DNA of 64,000 bases from Planctomycetota bacterium (GCA_027625095.1 JAQBXN010000018.1:1-64000), one strand, 5' to 3'. Counted from the first letter of the stretch, positions 23,977 to 34,100 are shown. Notes: generated from the sequence alone by a model not told the origin. Numbers and translations are program-made.

Positions 23977-26958
23977 ATGTCTACCGACATATCAAGGCAG
24001 CGATACAACTTGCCCGCCCGGGGCGGGCAAGTTTTCCTGCAGGGAATAAGTGCAGAATCAGATTCTCCACAGACCAAGCCTGTTCGGGGCGAGGCTTCCC
24101 AGCATGCGATAAACAATCTTAGGTGGTTACGGCGCCAACTTCAGTTTCTTATCCTTGTCTGTACGGCTTGCCCCATCACCGCCTCCGAATTCGACATCAA
24201 ACGCGAGACTGTCTTTGAATTCGTAAACCGGCCGGTCGTCGCTCATCGAAATGGAAAAGTCAACATCACATTCGAGGCAAGGGGCGCCTGCGACGTCACG
24301 GTCGTCATCGAAGACGCTTCCGGGCGGACCGTTCGTCATCTGGTGAGTGGGGTTCTCGGACATAATCCTCCCGCTCCTCTCCAGCCGAATTCACTCAAGC
24401 AACAACTCGCCTGGGACTCGAAGGATGACGCCGGTGAGTACGTACAGGATGTCGCTTCCTGCTCGGTGCGTGTTTCGCTCGGACTGAAAGCGGAATTTGA
24501 GAAGGTTCTGCTTTGGGAGCCCAAAATTCGTATGCAGTCAGAGCCACTCATTATGCAGGCCACCGAGGAAGGTGTTTATGTTTACGATGGGCGCGTCCTG
24601 GACCACCTCCGGCTTTACGATCACGATGGAAACTACAGAAGGACGATTTATCCCTTCCCTTCCAATCGGCTGCGAGACGTAAAGGGTATTCGCTGGCGCT
24701 CGTTTCCGCAGGACGGCAAAGAGTTGCCCTTGAAGGAGGGCTTTCATCAGGCCACGATGTTGAATTCCGGAAGCAACAGCGGCTTCGATGATAAAGCTGG
24801 AATCGGAGTCGATGTTCACAACAATTATCACGGATCAGTCTGGGGCAATGCGGCCTCCGCCATGGCCGTTCGAAACGGGCGAATTGCCCTGGCGCGGCTC
24901 CGGCTGAATCGATTGGCCTCGGATGGTACGACCGGCGGATTCGATCTGGCCGGCCCGGAAGTCACTTTTCCAATTCTGCCCGAAGGCAATTCCACAAGTC
25001 GAGATCCGGTTCCGGTTCTGCCTCGGAGCGCTGCCCTCAGCCCGGACGGTAGCTGGCTATATCTTGCGGGTTACATCCACGGTCATCGATATTCCGCTTC
25101 CAGGGACATTGTTCTCATTCAGTCCTACGACTGGCTTCCAGTGGTCGCACGCATGAAATTCGGCGGGAGCGAAAAAGCGGAGGTGTTTTTGGGCAGCCCC
25201 GATGTTAAAGACTCGGGCAGTGGCGATGCACAATTCAATGCGCCTACTTCCATTGCGGTAGATGAGCAGGGAAGACTCTATATTTCAGATTACATGAATG
25301 ATCGAGTTCAGGTCTTCAGCGGCAGTGGCAAGTACCTGAAGACCATCAAGATTCACAGGCCGGCACAGGTCTGTCTCGACCAAAAGAACGGACACATCTA
25401 TGTCTTCTCTTGGTACGTCCCGGCGAAGGGTCTGACAAAAAATGAATTGCTCAGTTTCAAACCTGAACTGACAGTTCTGGAAAGTGTCGATACGCCGAAG
25501 GCCATCCAGACGTTTCCCCTTCCGCTTGGGTCGTATCCTCCCAGGACAAGTGGACTGTCCTATCGGGCCGAAATCGATCCCTGGGCGAAATCACCAAAAA
25601 TTTGGCTGGTCTCTGAATGGGGGATGCTCGATATTCTCACTCGCCAAACTATCAAGTATTCCAACATTCAGCTTTTCAATGTGGAAGAGAAGCAGCTCAC
25701 CCTGGTTCGGGATTTCAATGAAGACGCTCGCAAGAGCGTCGTCCGCACTCACTATCCGGAATACTCGCGGCAGCGTCTCTATGTGAATCCAGCCAACGGC
25801 CATCTCTACGTGGGTGAAGGTCAGGCAGCGGTGGGGAAATCTTTCAAGGATTTGATCGAGGTGGATCCTGAAAGCGGTAAGGTCGGCATCGTAAACTTGC
25901 CGTTCGATGCGGAAGACATGTGCTTCGACAATCAGGGCCTTGCTTATCTACGCACCTTTTATCATGTAGCGCGCTACGACTCGAATACCTGGAGAGAAGT
26001 GCCTTTTGATTACGGTGAGGAGAAGGACGAAATCCGCACCGGTTCGAGTCGTGATGCGCAACCGGCAAAGGCTCTCTCGGCCCTTCGCCTGCCAGTCAAG
26101 AACGCCGGCCTGCATCACCACGGCGGGATGGCCGTATCCCCTAATGGCAACCTGATCGTTGCCATCAACAATTACGGCAAAGAGAAGATCCATCGGAAGG
26201 ATATCTATGATGAAGCGAAGGAGCAGTCAGGCGCGGCGTATACACCGCGCATCTACCCCGGCCGGCTTCGATGGGGAGAGGTACACATATGGGACAAGCA
26301 TGGCACCCTGCTTTACGAAGATGCCGTTCCCGGCATTGGTAGAGCCGATGGCCTTGGCATAGATCGAGAAGACAACATCTACCTGCTTTCAACAGCCGCG
26401 CGCGTGATGGACGGGAAGAGATACTTCAACGACATGACGGAGACGCTCATCAAGGTGAAACCGCAAAAGGCCAAGGCTATCACCCCATCCCTCGAAGGAA
26501 TTGGCGTGCCGCTCCAGGAAGACCTCCAACCCGAGCGTTCCCCTGACTTGCAGAACGGTCAGTTCCCGGGAGGTTGGGTGGAAAATGCAGAGTGGTTTTA
26601 TGGTGGCCTCGGGTTTGGTGGGAAAAGCGCTTCGCGATCCGGGGGAGGCTGCGATTGCTACAACGCCCGGTTTACCCTCGATTCGCTGGGCCGTTCTTTT
26701 GCCCCTGAGCTCGACCATTTCAGCATCGCGGTGCTGGACACCAACGGCAATCTCATCATGCGCATTGGCCAGTATGGTAACGCAGACAGCTCCGGCCCGG
26801 ACAGCCCTGTTCCGCTCGGTGGTGATGAAGTCGGCCTGATGCACGCGGCCTACCTGGCGACGTACACCGACCGGCGCCTCTTTGTCGCTGACGCGGGGAA
26901 CGCAAGAATCCTCAGCGTGAAGCTGGATTATCACGTGACGGAAAGAGTGAAACTATGA
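23977..26958 (+). CDS. Exported NHL-type beta-propeller protein (paralogue 1)
   Basis: About 993 residues. A hydrophobic segment (LQFLILVCTACPITAS) sits about 55 residues in, instead of at the N-terminus. No start codon occurs between it and a 13-base palindrome at 24007-24033, so initiation must lie upstream (ATG 23977 or GTG 23935) unless the original start was lost. After it comes a FlgD-like Ig region (DVTVVIEDASGRTVRHL), then NHL-type propeller repeats such as DAQFNAPTSIAVDEQGRLY, and a C-terminal repeat with a Cys-x-Cys motif (GGGCDCYNARFTLD). It shares most of its length with the gene at 28235. Probable periplasmic or surface binding protein; function unknown. Confidence 0.75.
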   Translation: MSTDISRQRYNLPARGGQVFLQGISAESDSPQTKPVRGEASQHAINNLRWLRRQLQFLILVCTACPITASEFDIKRETVFEFVNRPVVAHRNGKVNITFEARGACDVTVVIEDASGRTVRHLVSGVLGHNPPAPLQPNSLKQQLAWDSKDDAGEYVQDVASCSVRVSLGLKAEFEKVLLWEPKIRMQSEPLIMQATEEGVYVYDGRVLDHLRLYDHDGNYRRTIYPFPSNRLRDVKGIRWRSFPQDGKELPLKEGFHQATMLNSGSNSGFDDKAGIGVDVHNNYHGSVWGNAASAMAVRNGRIALARLRLNRLASDGTTGGFDLAGPEVTFPILPEGNSTSRDPVPVLPRSAALSPDGSWLYLAGYIHGHRYSASRDIVLIQSYDWLPVVARMKFGGSEKAEVFLGSPDVKDSGSGDAQFNAPTSIAVDEQGRLYISDYMNDRVQVFSGSGKYLKTIKIHRPAQVCLDQKNGHIYVFSWYVPAKGLTKNELLSFKPELTVLESVDTPKAIQTFPLPLGSYPPRTSGLSYRAEIDPWAKSPKIWLVSEWGMLDILTRQTIKYSNIQLFNVEEKQLTLVRDFNEDARKSVVRTHYPEYSRQRLYVNPANGHLYVGEGQAAVGKSFKDLIEVDPESGKVGIVNLPFDAEDMCFDNQGLAYLRTFYHVARYDSNTWREVPFDYGEEKDEIRTGSSRDAQPAKALSALRLPVKNAGLHHHGGMAVSPNGNLIVAINNYGKEKIHRKDIYDEAKEQSGAAYTPRIYPGRLRWGEVHIWDKHGTLLYEDAVPGIGRADGLGIDREDNIYLLSTAARVMDGKRYFNDMTETLIKVKPQKAKAITPSLEGIGVPLQEDLQPERSPDLQNGQFPGGWVENAEWFYGGLGFGGKSASRSGGGCDCYNARFTLDSLGRSFAPELDHFSIAVLDTNGNLIMRIGQYGNADSSGPDSPVPLGGDEVGLMHAAYLATYTDRRLFVADAGNARILSVKLDYHVTERVKL
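24007..24033. repeat. Perfect 13-base palindrome in the 5' part of the first NHL gene
   Basis: AACTTGCCCGCCC at 24007-24019 is followed after one base by its exact complement GGGCGGGCAAGTT at 24021-24033. The G+C-rich stem with minimal loop is REP-like. It is absent from the matching place in paralogue 2 and lies between the shared upstream motif and the signal segment, so it probably arrived after duplication. Confidence 0.7.
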
Positions 26959-27206
26959 GGCACGAGCATCAGTTGGGCATGATCGACAATCGGGCTCTTG
27001 AGCCTGGCATGATTCAAATGAAGCCCAGCAAATGGCCGTAAGAAATCTGTATCAAACAATCATTCGTTGGTGGCCAAAGAACGATATGTTAGCTGCTATG
27101 AAATTAGAATTTTTCTGGTTATCGACGCCAGCCGTGACCGTTGCGGCACGATCCCGTATCTGAGATTATCTTGTAAACAGTTCAACAGATGTGAAGGAAT
27201 AGAACC
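26959..27206. other. Intergenic stretch before the MazF-type pair
   Basis: No credible reading frame or strong repeat was found. The last 20 bases contain the GAAGGA ribosome site of the antitoxin-like gene that starts at 27207. Confidence 0.4.
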
Positions 27207-27443
27207 ATGAGCGTCAAAGAACGTATCTCACTCCAACTCGATCATTTCACCGCGTCCGAGCTTGATGAAATCGCGAAATTCGTTGCTTACATCAAGTTCA
27301 GATCGAAAGCGCAAAAAACTCAGATTCCCAGCCAAGATGAATTGGCTGCCCTCTACTGCCAGGCGGCTGACGAGGATGTGGAGTTGGCCGAAACCGGCAT
27401 GAGTGACTACGCCAAATGCCTGGCCGCTGAGGATATGAAGTGA
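27207..27443 (+). CDS. Antitoxin-like small protein upstream of a broken MazF
   Basis: A 78-residue acidic protein (begins [14 protein letters not shown]) with a strong GAAGGA ribosome site. It contains [14 protein letters not shown], a helical pattern seen in DUF2281-type antitoxins that pair with MazF/PemK toxins. Its stop overlaps the start of the toxin frame (27440) by four bases, the usual antitoxin-toxin coupling. The N-terminal half probably mediates DNA binding or dimerisation and the C-terminal half would wrap the toxin; this is by analogy only. The partner is frameshifted, so the antitoxin may now be orphaned. Confidence 0.65.
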   Translation: MSVKERISLQLDHFTASELDEIAKFVAYIKFRSKAQKTQIPSQDELAALYCQAADEDVELAETGMSDYAKCLAAEDMK

Positions 27444-27788
27444 CAGTTCATCGCGGCGAAGTCTGGTTGGCTGATTTGAACTCAGTTCGCGGTTCTGAAC
27501 AGGCAGGAATTCGCCCGGTTCTGGTTCTTCAGAACGATGCTGTCAATCCGTTTAAACACAGTCCTGGCAGTCCCATTCACGACCAATTTACGACGATCTT
27601 CCCTGCCCTCCTGCGTCCAACTCCAGAGAGGCGACGGGGGGCTGGCAAGCGATTCTGTAGCTCTTTGTCACCAACTGCGCGTCTTGGACAAGAGCCGGCT
27701 GGTGCGAAGGGCCGGGGCTGTTCGTCCAGAGTCTCTCGAATCAGTTGAGGAGTGTGTGCTCTTTACTTTGGGAATCGACTTGACCTGA
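27440..27788 (+). pseudogene. MazF/PemK-type endoribonuclease toxin gene, frameshifted
   Basis: The first frame gives the family opening [20 protein letters not shown] and [12 protein letters not shown], then loses similarity. The next forward frame continues the family: [19 protein letters not shown], then [15 protein letters not shown] and [15 protein letters not shown], ending at 27788. The switch lies between about 27545 and 27558 and equals one extra base in the gene. The joined protein would have normal MazF length (about 115 residues). A sequencing error or true inactivation fits equally well. The slippery-looking TTTAAAC at the site is in the wrong frame for -1 slippage. Confidence 0.75.
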
Positions 27789-27806
27789 GACTGCGGCCTC
27801 AGCGAG

Positions 27807-27899
27807 TTCTAAAATGGTGAGTAAGACAAGCCGGGCTGGCAAATGAAGGCTTGGCAGTTTGGTCTTATGAAGACTTGGCAGTTTGGTCTCATTTTAGAA
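27807..27899. repeat. Small element: 10-base inverted repeats flanking two 24-base tandem repeats
   Basis: TTCTAAAATG at 27807-27816 is matched exactly by CATTTTAGAA at 27890-27899. Inside, 27843-27866 and 27867-27890 are two 24-base copies (ATGAAG(G/A)CTTGGCAGTTTGG...) differing at two bases. No transposase is present. It looks like a miniature element or decayed fragment beside the broken toxin gene. Confidence 0.55.
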
Positions 27900-27919
27900 T
27901 CCGCTACGGATAAGCAGCT

Positions 27920-28002
27920 CTATCGTAGCGCGAAGTTGCACTCCGCTCTGAAACTGCTTTTCAAGCCGTTTTATGACGGAATACAATTCCGTCCTACGAT
28001 AG
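27920..28002. repeat. REP-like palindromic element with CTATCGTAG/CTACGATAG ends
   Basis: CTATCGTAG at 27920-27928 is matched exactly by CTACGATAG at 27994-28002. Next to the right end is an inner hairpin, GACGGAAT (27975-27982), three bases, then ATTCCGTC (27986-27993). The end motif also closes the element at 34920-34992 and occurs alone at 8621, so this belongs to a dispersed family. Confidence 0.6.
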
Positions 28003-28087
28003 GAACGCTATCCTTAACAGGAACTATTTTTGAGGGAGCAATGCCGCCAAATTGGTTACCGTTCACAATTTCGATGAGGAGTAATCG

Positions 28088-28222
28088 ATGAAACTCGAAG
28101 GCAAGAGAGTCAGACTTACCCGATTTGAACAAAGCGACGAATACAAAATCGCTGCCGAAGTCGACGCGGTGATACCTCGAGACGACCCAAGTGAAACCAG
28201 CGCGGAGATTGGGGCAGCCTGA
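28088..28222 (+). pseudogene. Stub of a GNAT acetyltransferase gene (44 codons)
   Basis: ATG 28088 has a very good GAGGAG ribosome site. The first residues MKLEGKRVRLTRFEQSDEY match the opening of RimJ/RimL-type acetyltransferases, which usually run to about 180 residues. Similarity ends near codon 24, and a stop follows at 28220-28222, 12 bases before the second NHL gene. The last part contains the 12-base motif shared with the upstream region of the other NHL gene, so the break may mark the edge of a duplicated NHL cassette. It could still be translated as a short peptide coupled to the NHL gene. Confidence 0.5.
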
Positions 28223-28234
28223 CGAAAACACTCA

Positions 28235-31081
28235 ATGCATCCTTCCCGTTACATTTTCCTCTTGCTAGCCTCTCTGACCACAGCCGAGACACCGGACGAG
28301 TTTAAGATCAAACGCGAGTCCGTTTTCGAGTTCACCGAAAAGCCAAGGGTCACAAAGCAGAAGGGGCACTTTCTCATTTCCTTTGCCTCCAAAGGTTACT
28401 GCGATGCCACTGTCGCTCTCGAAGACGCGAGTAGCCGCATCGTTCGCCACCTGGCCAGCGGGGTTCTGGGCAAAAACGCACCACCACCCTTCCAGAAAAA
28501 CACCCTCAAACAGGTCGTTGCCTGGGACGGGAAAGATGACCGTGGCGAATATGTCAAGGAATTTGAAGGATTGACCGTTCGGGTCTCTCTTGGTCTGAAG
28601 CCCCAATTTGAACGCACTCTTTACTGGAGCCCGCACAAGCGCATCTCGAACATCGCACCGATCATGGTAGCGAGGCCGGAAGGCATTTACGCATTTGAGG
28701 GATTGGGCGTCGATCATTTGCGGCTGTTCGATCATGATGGCGAGTATCTGCGCACCATCTACCCCTTCTCGGAGGAAGCAATCGAGAAGGTGGTCGGGAT
28801 GCAAACTCATACGTTTGTGCAGGACGGGCAGACAATGCCGCTGAAGGAAGGCTATGAGCAGACAACACTGCTTACTTCGGGGTCCAGCTTTCACGGAAGC
28901 GAAGGCCACGACGGTGGTTTTGCCGCTACTTCGATGGCCATCCACAATGACCGGATTGCCCTCGCCTCTCATGAGCTGAATCGGCTCGCTACGGATGGCA
29001 CATCAGGCGGACTTCCCTTCAGGGGCCCATCCGTTTCCTTCGCCGAGAAAGGGCATGAAAACCGCAAAGTGGCCGTCGGACCAACCAGCATGGCGTTCAG
29101 CCCCGATGGCCGCTTTCTCTACATGACGGGATTCGTGTGGAAGACAGGAGCATACGATAGCCATGCGGATGCCTTCCATACAGTCATGCGATTGGAGCAT
29201 GAAAAACCGGACAGTCCTGAAGTATTTCTCGGCTCGACGGATAAGAGCAAGTATGGAAGTGGCAACGATCAATTCTGTGTGCCGACGTCCGTAGCGTGTG
29301 ACTCGAAAGGACGGGTCTACGTGAGTGATTTCGTAAACAACCGTATCCAGGTTTTCTCTCCCGAAGGTGTTTATCTGAAATCTTTGAAGACGCCGCTGCC
29401 GGCCAATGTACAGGTAGATCCCAAGACTGATGAAATATGGGTATTCAGTTGGCCTGTCATTGGCCCGACCGCAGCCATCATGAAGCAGTACGACATCAGC
29501 TTCCGCAATATGCCGGCCACCGTTGTAAGGCTTGGAACGTTCGAGAATCCTCAAAGCTCCAAACCGGAACAGCTCCCCGTAGGGCAGGGTGAAGGCGGCG
29601 GAGGCTGGATCGCAACGGGTGGACAGGTCTACCAGGCAACAGTGGACTTCCATGCCGGTGCACCCCGGCTCTGGATCGTTGGCCGAAAACCAACTCTTTC
29701 AATGGCCGAAGCGAACTGGATGACGGGAGATGGGCTAGGCAAATTTCTCGGAGGCGGTTGGATGCAGCGCGGCATTCGCGTCATGACAAAGACGGAAGGC
29801 AAATGGCAGGTGCTGCGAGATTTTGCCCTCGAAACTCAGAACAAGGTTGGGCGGGTAACGCCACCGGCGTTTTCGAGGCAGCGGCTAAACGTGAATCCAT
29901 TGGACGGCAAACTGTATGTGGCGGAGGAACAAACCGGGCCGGGTAAATCATTTTTCTCCATTCTCCGGATCGAGCCGGAAACTGGGAACATTGAAGAAGT
30001 CAAGATGCCCTTTGATGCGGAGGATCTTGCTTTCGGAATAGATGGTCTGGTGTATCTCAGAACCGACAGGGAAGTCGTTCGATACGATTCCAGGAACTGG
30101 AGGGAGATCCCTTGGGACTATGGCGAGGAACGGCAAAAGATCGGTTTCATAAGCAGCGCTGGCGCGCCAAGGGCTGACGCTATTTCGGCCCTGCCGATTC
30201 CGGGGAGTCGACCGGTCTGGTACCATTCGAGTGGCATGTGGGTTTCGCCCCGCGGAAGCCTGGCCATTTTCTGCAATATCCGAGCGACCCCGCGGGAACG
30301 CACCCCAAAAGACAAATGGATGTACGGCGGAGACCACAAAGAATACACGCCACATGTCTATCCCGGCAGATACGGAAATCGCGTCATCCATATCTACGAT
30401 CCCTATGGCAAACTGATTCATGAAGACGCAATTCCCGGAATGACGAACGCTGACGGACTTGGCATCGACGCCGACAATAATCTCTATGCGATGGTCGCGG
30501 CCCCGCGGATGCTTGAAGGAAAGCGTTATTTCGATGAAAAGTCAGAAACGCTCATCAAATTTCGTCCCGGAACGGCACGGTTTATCAGCAGTTCGGAAAG
30601 TGCTCCGGTTCAGATAAGCGATGCCCAAAAGCCCCAACGACCGGCAGACATCACGAAATATGGAATGAGCGACACCTGGGCAGAGAACGCAGAGTGGCTC
30701 TACGGAGGCGTCGGCTACGGCGGACAGGGAGGTTCATGCGTGTGCTGGCATGCGCGCTTCCAGTTGGACTACTTTGCCCGTTCGTTCGCCCCGGAGCTTC
30801 GCCGCTACAAAGTGGCGGTGCTGGATTCAAACGGGAATCTCATTCTTCGGATCGGCCGCTACGGTAACGTCGATGACGGTGTACCACTTGTCGCCGCCGG
30901 AGGCCCGCAGAATACAAAAGCAATGGGAGGAGATGAAGTATCACTCTTCCACGGGGCCTACGTTGGTATTCACACAGACAGGCGTCTGTTCATTCACGAT
31001 GCCGGCAACGGGCGAATTCTGAGCGTGAAGCTGGGCTACCACGCCAGTGAAACAATTGCTCTTAAGGATGAGGTGGAATAA
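28235..31081 (+). CDS. Exported NHL-type beta-propeller protein (paralogue 2)
   Basis: A 948-residue protein with an immediate signal peptide (MHPSRYIFLLLASLTTAET). The mature part starts DEFKIKRESVFEF, almost as in paralogue 1, followed by a FlgD-like Ig region (DATVALEDASSRIVRHL), NHL/SMP-30-like propeller repeats (for example GNDQFCVPTSVACDSKGRVY and SDFVNNRIQVFSPEG), a Gly-rich segment about 450-460 (GEGGGGW), and the C-terminal Cys-x-Cys motif GGSCVCWHARFQLD. The two genes are likely ancient duplicates. A sensor, lectin or carbohydrate-enzyme scaffold outside the cytoplasm is plausible; no catalytic motif is recognised. An inverted repeat that may end transcription follows the stop. Confidence 0.82.
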   Translation: MHPSRYIFLLLASLTTAETPDEFKIKRESVFEFTEKPRVTKQKGHFLISFASKGYCDATVALEDASSRIVRHLASGVLGKNAPPPFQKNTLKQVVAWDGKDDRGEYVKEFEGLTVRVSLGLKPQFERTLYWSPHKRISNIAPIMVARPEGIYAFEGLGVDHLRLFDHDGEYLRTIYPFSEEAIEKVVGMQTHTFVQDGQTMPLKEGYEQTTLLTSGSSFHGSEGHDGGFAATSMAIHNDRIALASHELNRLATDGTSGGLPFRGPSVSFAEKGHENRKVAVGPTSMAFSPDGRFLYMTGFVWKTGAYDSHADAFHTVMRLEHEKPDSPEVFLGSTDKSKYGSGNDQFCVPTSVACDSKGRVYVSDFVNNRIQVFSPEGVYLKSLKTPLPANVQVDPKTDEIWVFSWPVIGPTAAIMKQYDISFRNMPATVVRLGTFENPQSSKPEQLPVGQGEGGGGWIATGGQVYQATVDFHAGAPRLWIVGRKPTLSMAEANWMTGDGLGKFLGGGWMQRGIRVMTKTEGKWQVLRDFALETQNKVGRVTPPAFSRQRLNVNPLDGKLYVAEEQTGPGKSFFSILRIEPETGNIEEVKMPFDAEDLAFGIDGLVYLRTDREVVRYDSRNWREIPWDYGEERQKIGFISSAGAPRADAISALPIPGSRPVWYHSSGMWVSPRGSLAIFCNIRATPRERTPKDKWMYGGDHKEYTPHVYPGRYGNRVIHIYDPYGKLIHEDAIPGMTNADGLGIDADNNLYAMVAAPRMLEGKRYFDEKSETLIKFRPGTARFISSSESAPVQISDAQKPQRPADITKYGMSDTWAENAEWLYGGVGYGGQGGSCVCWHARFQLDYFARSFAPELRRYKVAVLDSNGNLILRIGRYGNVDDGVPLVAAGGPQNTKAMGGDEVSLFHGAYVGIHTDRRLFIHDAGNGRILSVKLGYHASETIALKDEVE

Positions 31082-31099
31082 TCTGGAAATAGGCATGCT

Positions 31100-31143
31100 T
31101 ACCCGTAATCCTTGATCGAAATCTGGATCAAAGATTACGAGTA
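31100..31143 (+). terminator. Probable stem-loop terminator or ATTACGAG-type repeat
   Basis: TACCCGTAATCCTTGATC (31100-31117) pairs with GATCAAAGATTACGAGTA (31126-31143), 16 of 18 positions, around an 8-base loop, starting 18 bases after the NHL stop. The position suits a terminator, but no T-run follows. The right arm recurs 17 of 18 at 36306-36323, so this may be a dispersed repeat instead. Confidence 0.4.
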
Positions 31144-31199
31144 GGAAGCCCAAGCGTTTAATCTCTCGTCGACAGATTTCACTAAACAACCTCCCATCC

Positions 31200-34100
31200 T
31201 TGAAGCCAACTGACCTCGAACAATTCTGCGATGCCTTTCGGTCTCGTCTAAGAAATGCGATCCTCCTGGCCGGTCTGTGCAGATTGATCCTCATGGCTCT
31301 GGCTCTGCTTCCAGGATTATTTCTGCTGGACTGGTGGCTGCATCTGGCGTCTGGATGGCGAGTACTCACCCTTCTCTCCTGGACTGCCAGTCTCTCCGCC
31401 GTCTATTGGTTGACGTTGCACAGACCAGCACGGGCCTCATGGAGTAACCGGGAAGTCCTGGCCTACATCGACTCGGTTCTACCAGCCGACCAGGGGATGC
31501 TGCTCGAGCACTACGAACTGATTCAGAGCGAAGGGATCGAAGAAATCCAGAGTGATGCCGGCAGGGAAATGGTCACCGCTTCCCTGGCGAATGTCGACGA
31601 GCTTGTGAAGGCTTCCCAAAATGCGGAGTTATTGAACCGTCTGGGGATAAGGCGTTGGATGCACAGTGCGTTGGCCCTCGTGGTTGTCCTTAGCGCGGCA
31701 GCATTTCCTTTGCAATACCACCTGAGAATCGGAGTTGAACGATTCTTCAATCCCTTCTCCTCCCTCCGGTGGCCGACTCGGACAGTGATTGTGGTCAGTG
31801 AGCCAAAGACTGGATGGACGGTGCCGCAGATGGAATCGTTTGAAATCAACGCGGCGGTGTCTGGCGTAATCCCTGACCAGATTCTGCTGGCTTACCGAAG
31901 TGAATCATCCGGAACGTGGACAAAAGAACGGATTCGCTTAACGGAGGACAACCAGTTTTCTTACACGTTCCCGGAAGTACGCGAGAGATTCAGTGTTTAC
32001 CTGACGGGCGGAGATTTCACCTCCGACACCTATGATGTTTCCATCGTCGAACGCCCCTACATCAAGGTGATCGAGGCGCATTACGATTACCCCGATTACG
32101 CGGGCGTGCCAGATCGAATGGTCGAGAGCGGACAACTCATCGGGCTTGAAGGAACGAGCGTTCGGCTCAAGTGGGAATGTTCGATGGCGTTGGAGAAAGC
32201 ACTTTTCGTTCTGGATGGTTCTGAACCTGAGCAGCTCAGACTAACCTCTCCGACCGCCTTCGAGAAAACACTCCTGCTGCGTGAAGATGGCTTATATGCC
32301 ATTGAACTTTATGAAAAGAATGGTTACCGGGAAGCAAGACCTGAGCGCTACGATATTCGCGTGACACCCGACCATCCTCCCGAAGTTGAAATGCTCGCTC
32401 CGGGCAAGGATATAGTCGTTACACCTCGGGCGAGCTTTCCTGTGTTGTTTCTCGCAAAGGACGATTTCGGTTTAGCAAAGGTCGAGTTCATGGTGCAGGT
32501 GGACGACGGCGAGCCGTATCAACTCACGGACAAAATCACCGGCCCTCTCCAGCAATCAGGAAAGACCAGTGAAGGACGCTTCGCCTGGAAGCTCTCTCAA
32601 AGCGACCTGCCTCAAGAAGGCAATGTGTCCTATTTCGTTCGGGTGCAGGACATCAATCCCACCGGCCGGGGAAAAGCAGCGACAGCGAAGTCGTTCATCC
32701 AACTTGTCAAACCCAGTGAATTTCACCTGGAAGTGTTACGCAGAGCCAAGCGACTCGACACCGAGGCCCGCATCGCATGGGAAAATCAGCTCAAGGCATG
32801 GAAGCTCGGCACACAATGGCAAGCCGAGGGTACCGGCGACGAAGGCGACCCTATCTGGCGCGCCCTGGAAGAAAGTCAGACCGCCACGGCCCGCGCATCT
32901 TCTGCGATGGAAATGCATCTACGCGAAATTACGGAGGCTTATGAACAGAACGATATGTCCCGAGAATTCATGGCTGCAAGGCTGGGACAGGTTGCAGATC
33001 TCTTGAAGCATCTCACCGAGAAGCTCCTCTCCCCTATCGCCGGGTTACTAAAACAAACTCGCCCGACAACTGCTGCTGATGCCCAGGCGGACAGACTCAA
33101 GCAGATTCGTTTGGACGGTCTGAAGAAGTGCCAGGACGAACAGAAGCTTGCCGTGCTTTATTGCGAACGAATGCTGCGAAAACTTTACGATTGGCGCGAC
33201 CTTCAAACCACTCTCGTCAAGGCTACGCTTCTCCATGAGGAACAGGATGAAGTTCTTGGGCTCACTGAAGGTATCGCGCCAAAATTTATCGGTGCGGAAA
33301 TTGAGGACCTCTCCGACAAAGACCAGGACGGGTTGCTAACTCTTGCCAAACGCCAGCAGACCCTTTACGACGTAGAGACGGAACTGGAAAACCTGCTGGT
33401 GGCTATGCGATTCAAAGCCAATAAGCAGAAGCGGAAATCCATCGAGGACCCGCTTGCTGCCGCTTACCAGGGCCTGCGCAGCAAGAGAGTCAACGACAAT
33501 CTGAAAACCGCAGCTCGGCTCATCGGCAACAATCAGCCATTTCAAGTCATCAACAACCAGAAGGCTGCCCTTCACGCCCTCAACATAGTAAAGGGCGGCC
33601 TGTTCCTGGCCGGACAAGAGGCAGACAAAGATGAGACGATCACCCTCGCAATGGCACCCAGCGAGTTCGAGGATTTCGAAGAGGCGAAAATCGCCAAAGC
33701 AAATCCGAATGAACAGAAACCAATAGAAGCAACCGAATCGCCGGCAGAAGTTCAGGCTCTCACCCCTGAGCAACTCCTCGATGAACTCCCAATTGGTAGC
33801 GATGCCATTACCGCAGCCTTGCAACTCGCCTGGGAAACCCAGGACAGCGTACTCTCGAGAACCCGTTATCTCTCGGAGAACAGTTCAGACATTGAAATGC
33901 CGCGATACATCAGGCTGAAGCTTGGAATCCTTCTCGAAATCCAGGAGACCGTTTTCAAAGCCCTGGGCCGGGGGATTGAAGAAGCCAGGAAACTGGATGA
34001 GGCAGTCGTGCTTGCCGGTGTGCAGCAAACACAGGAGGAATTGCTGGAGAGCCGAAAACTCCTGATCACACGCCAGCTGGGAAAAGGGATTCAGCAGATA

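Noticed and set aside
27550..27557. TTTAAAC heptamer in the MazF gene as a programmed frameshift signal
   Set aside because: The zero-frame codons are TTT AAA CAC, so the heptamer is out of register for -1 slippage, and the second frame needs a +1 shift. A simple one-base insertion is the better explanation.
27843..27890. 24-base tandem copies as a CRISPR array
   Set aside because: Only two directly adjoining copies and no spacers; no cas genes anywhere in the window.
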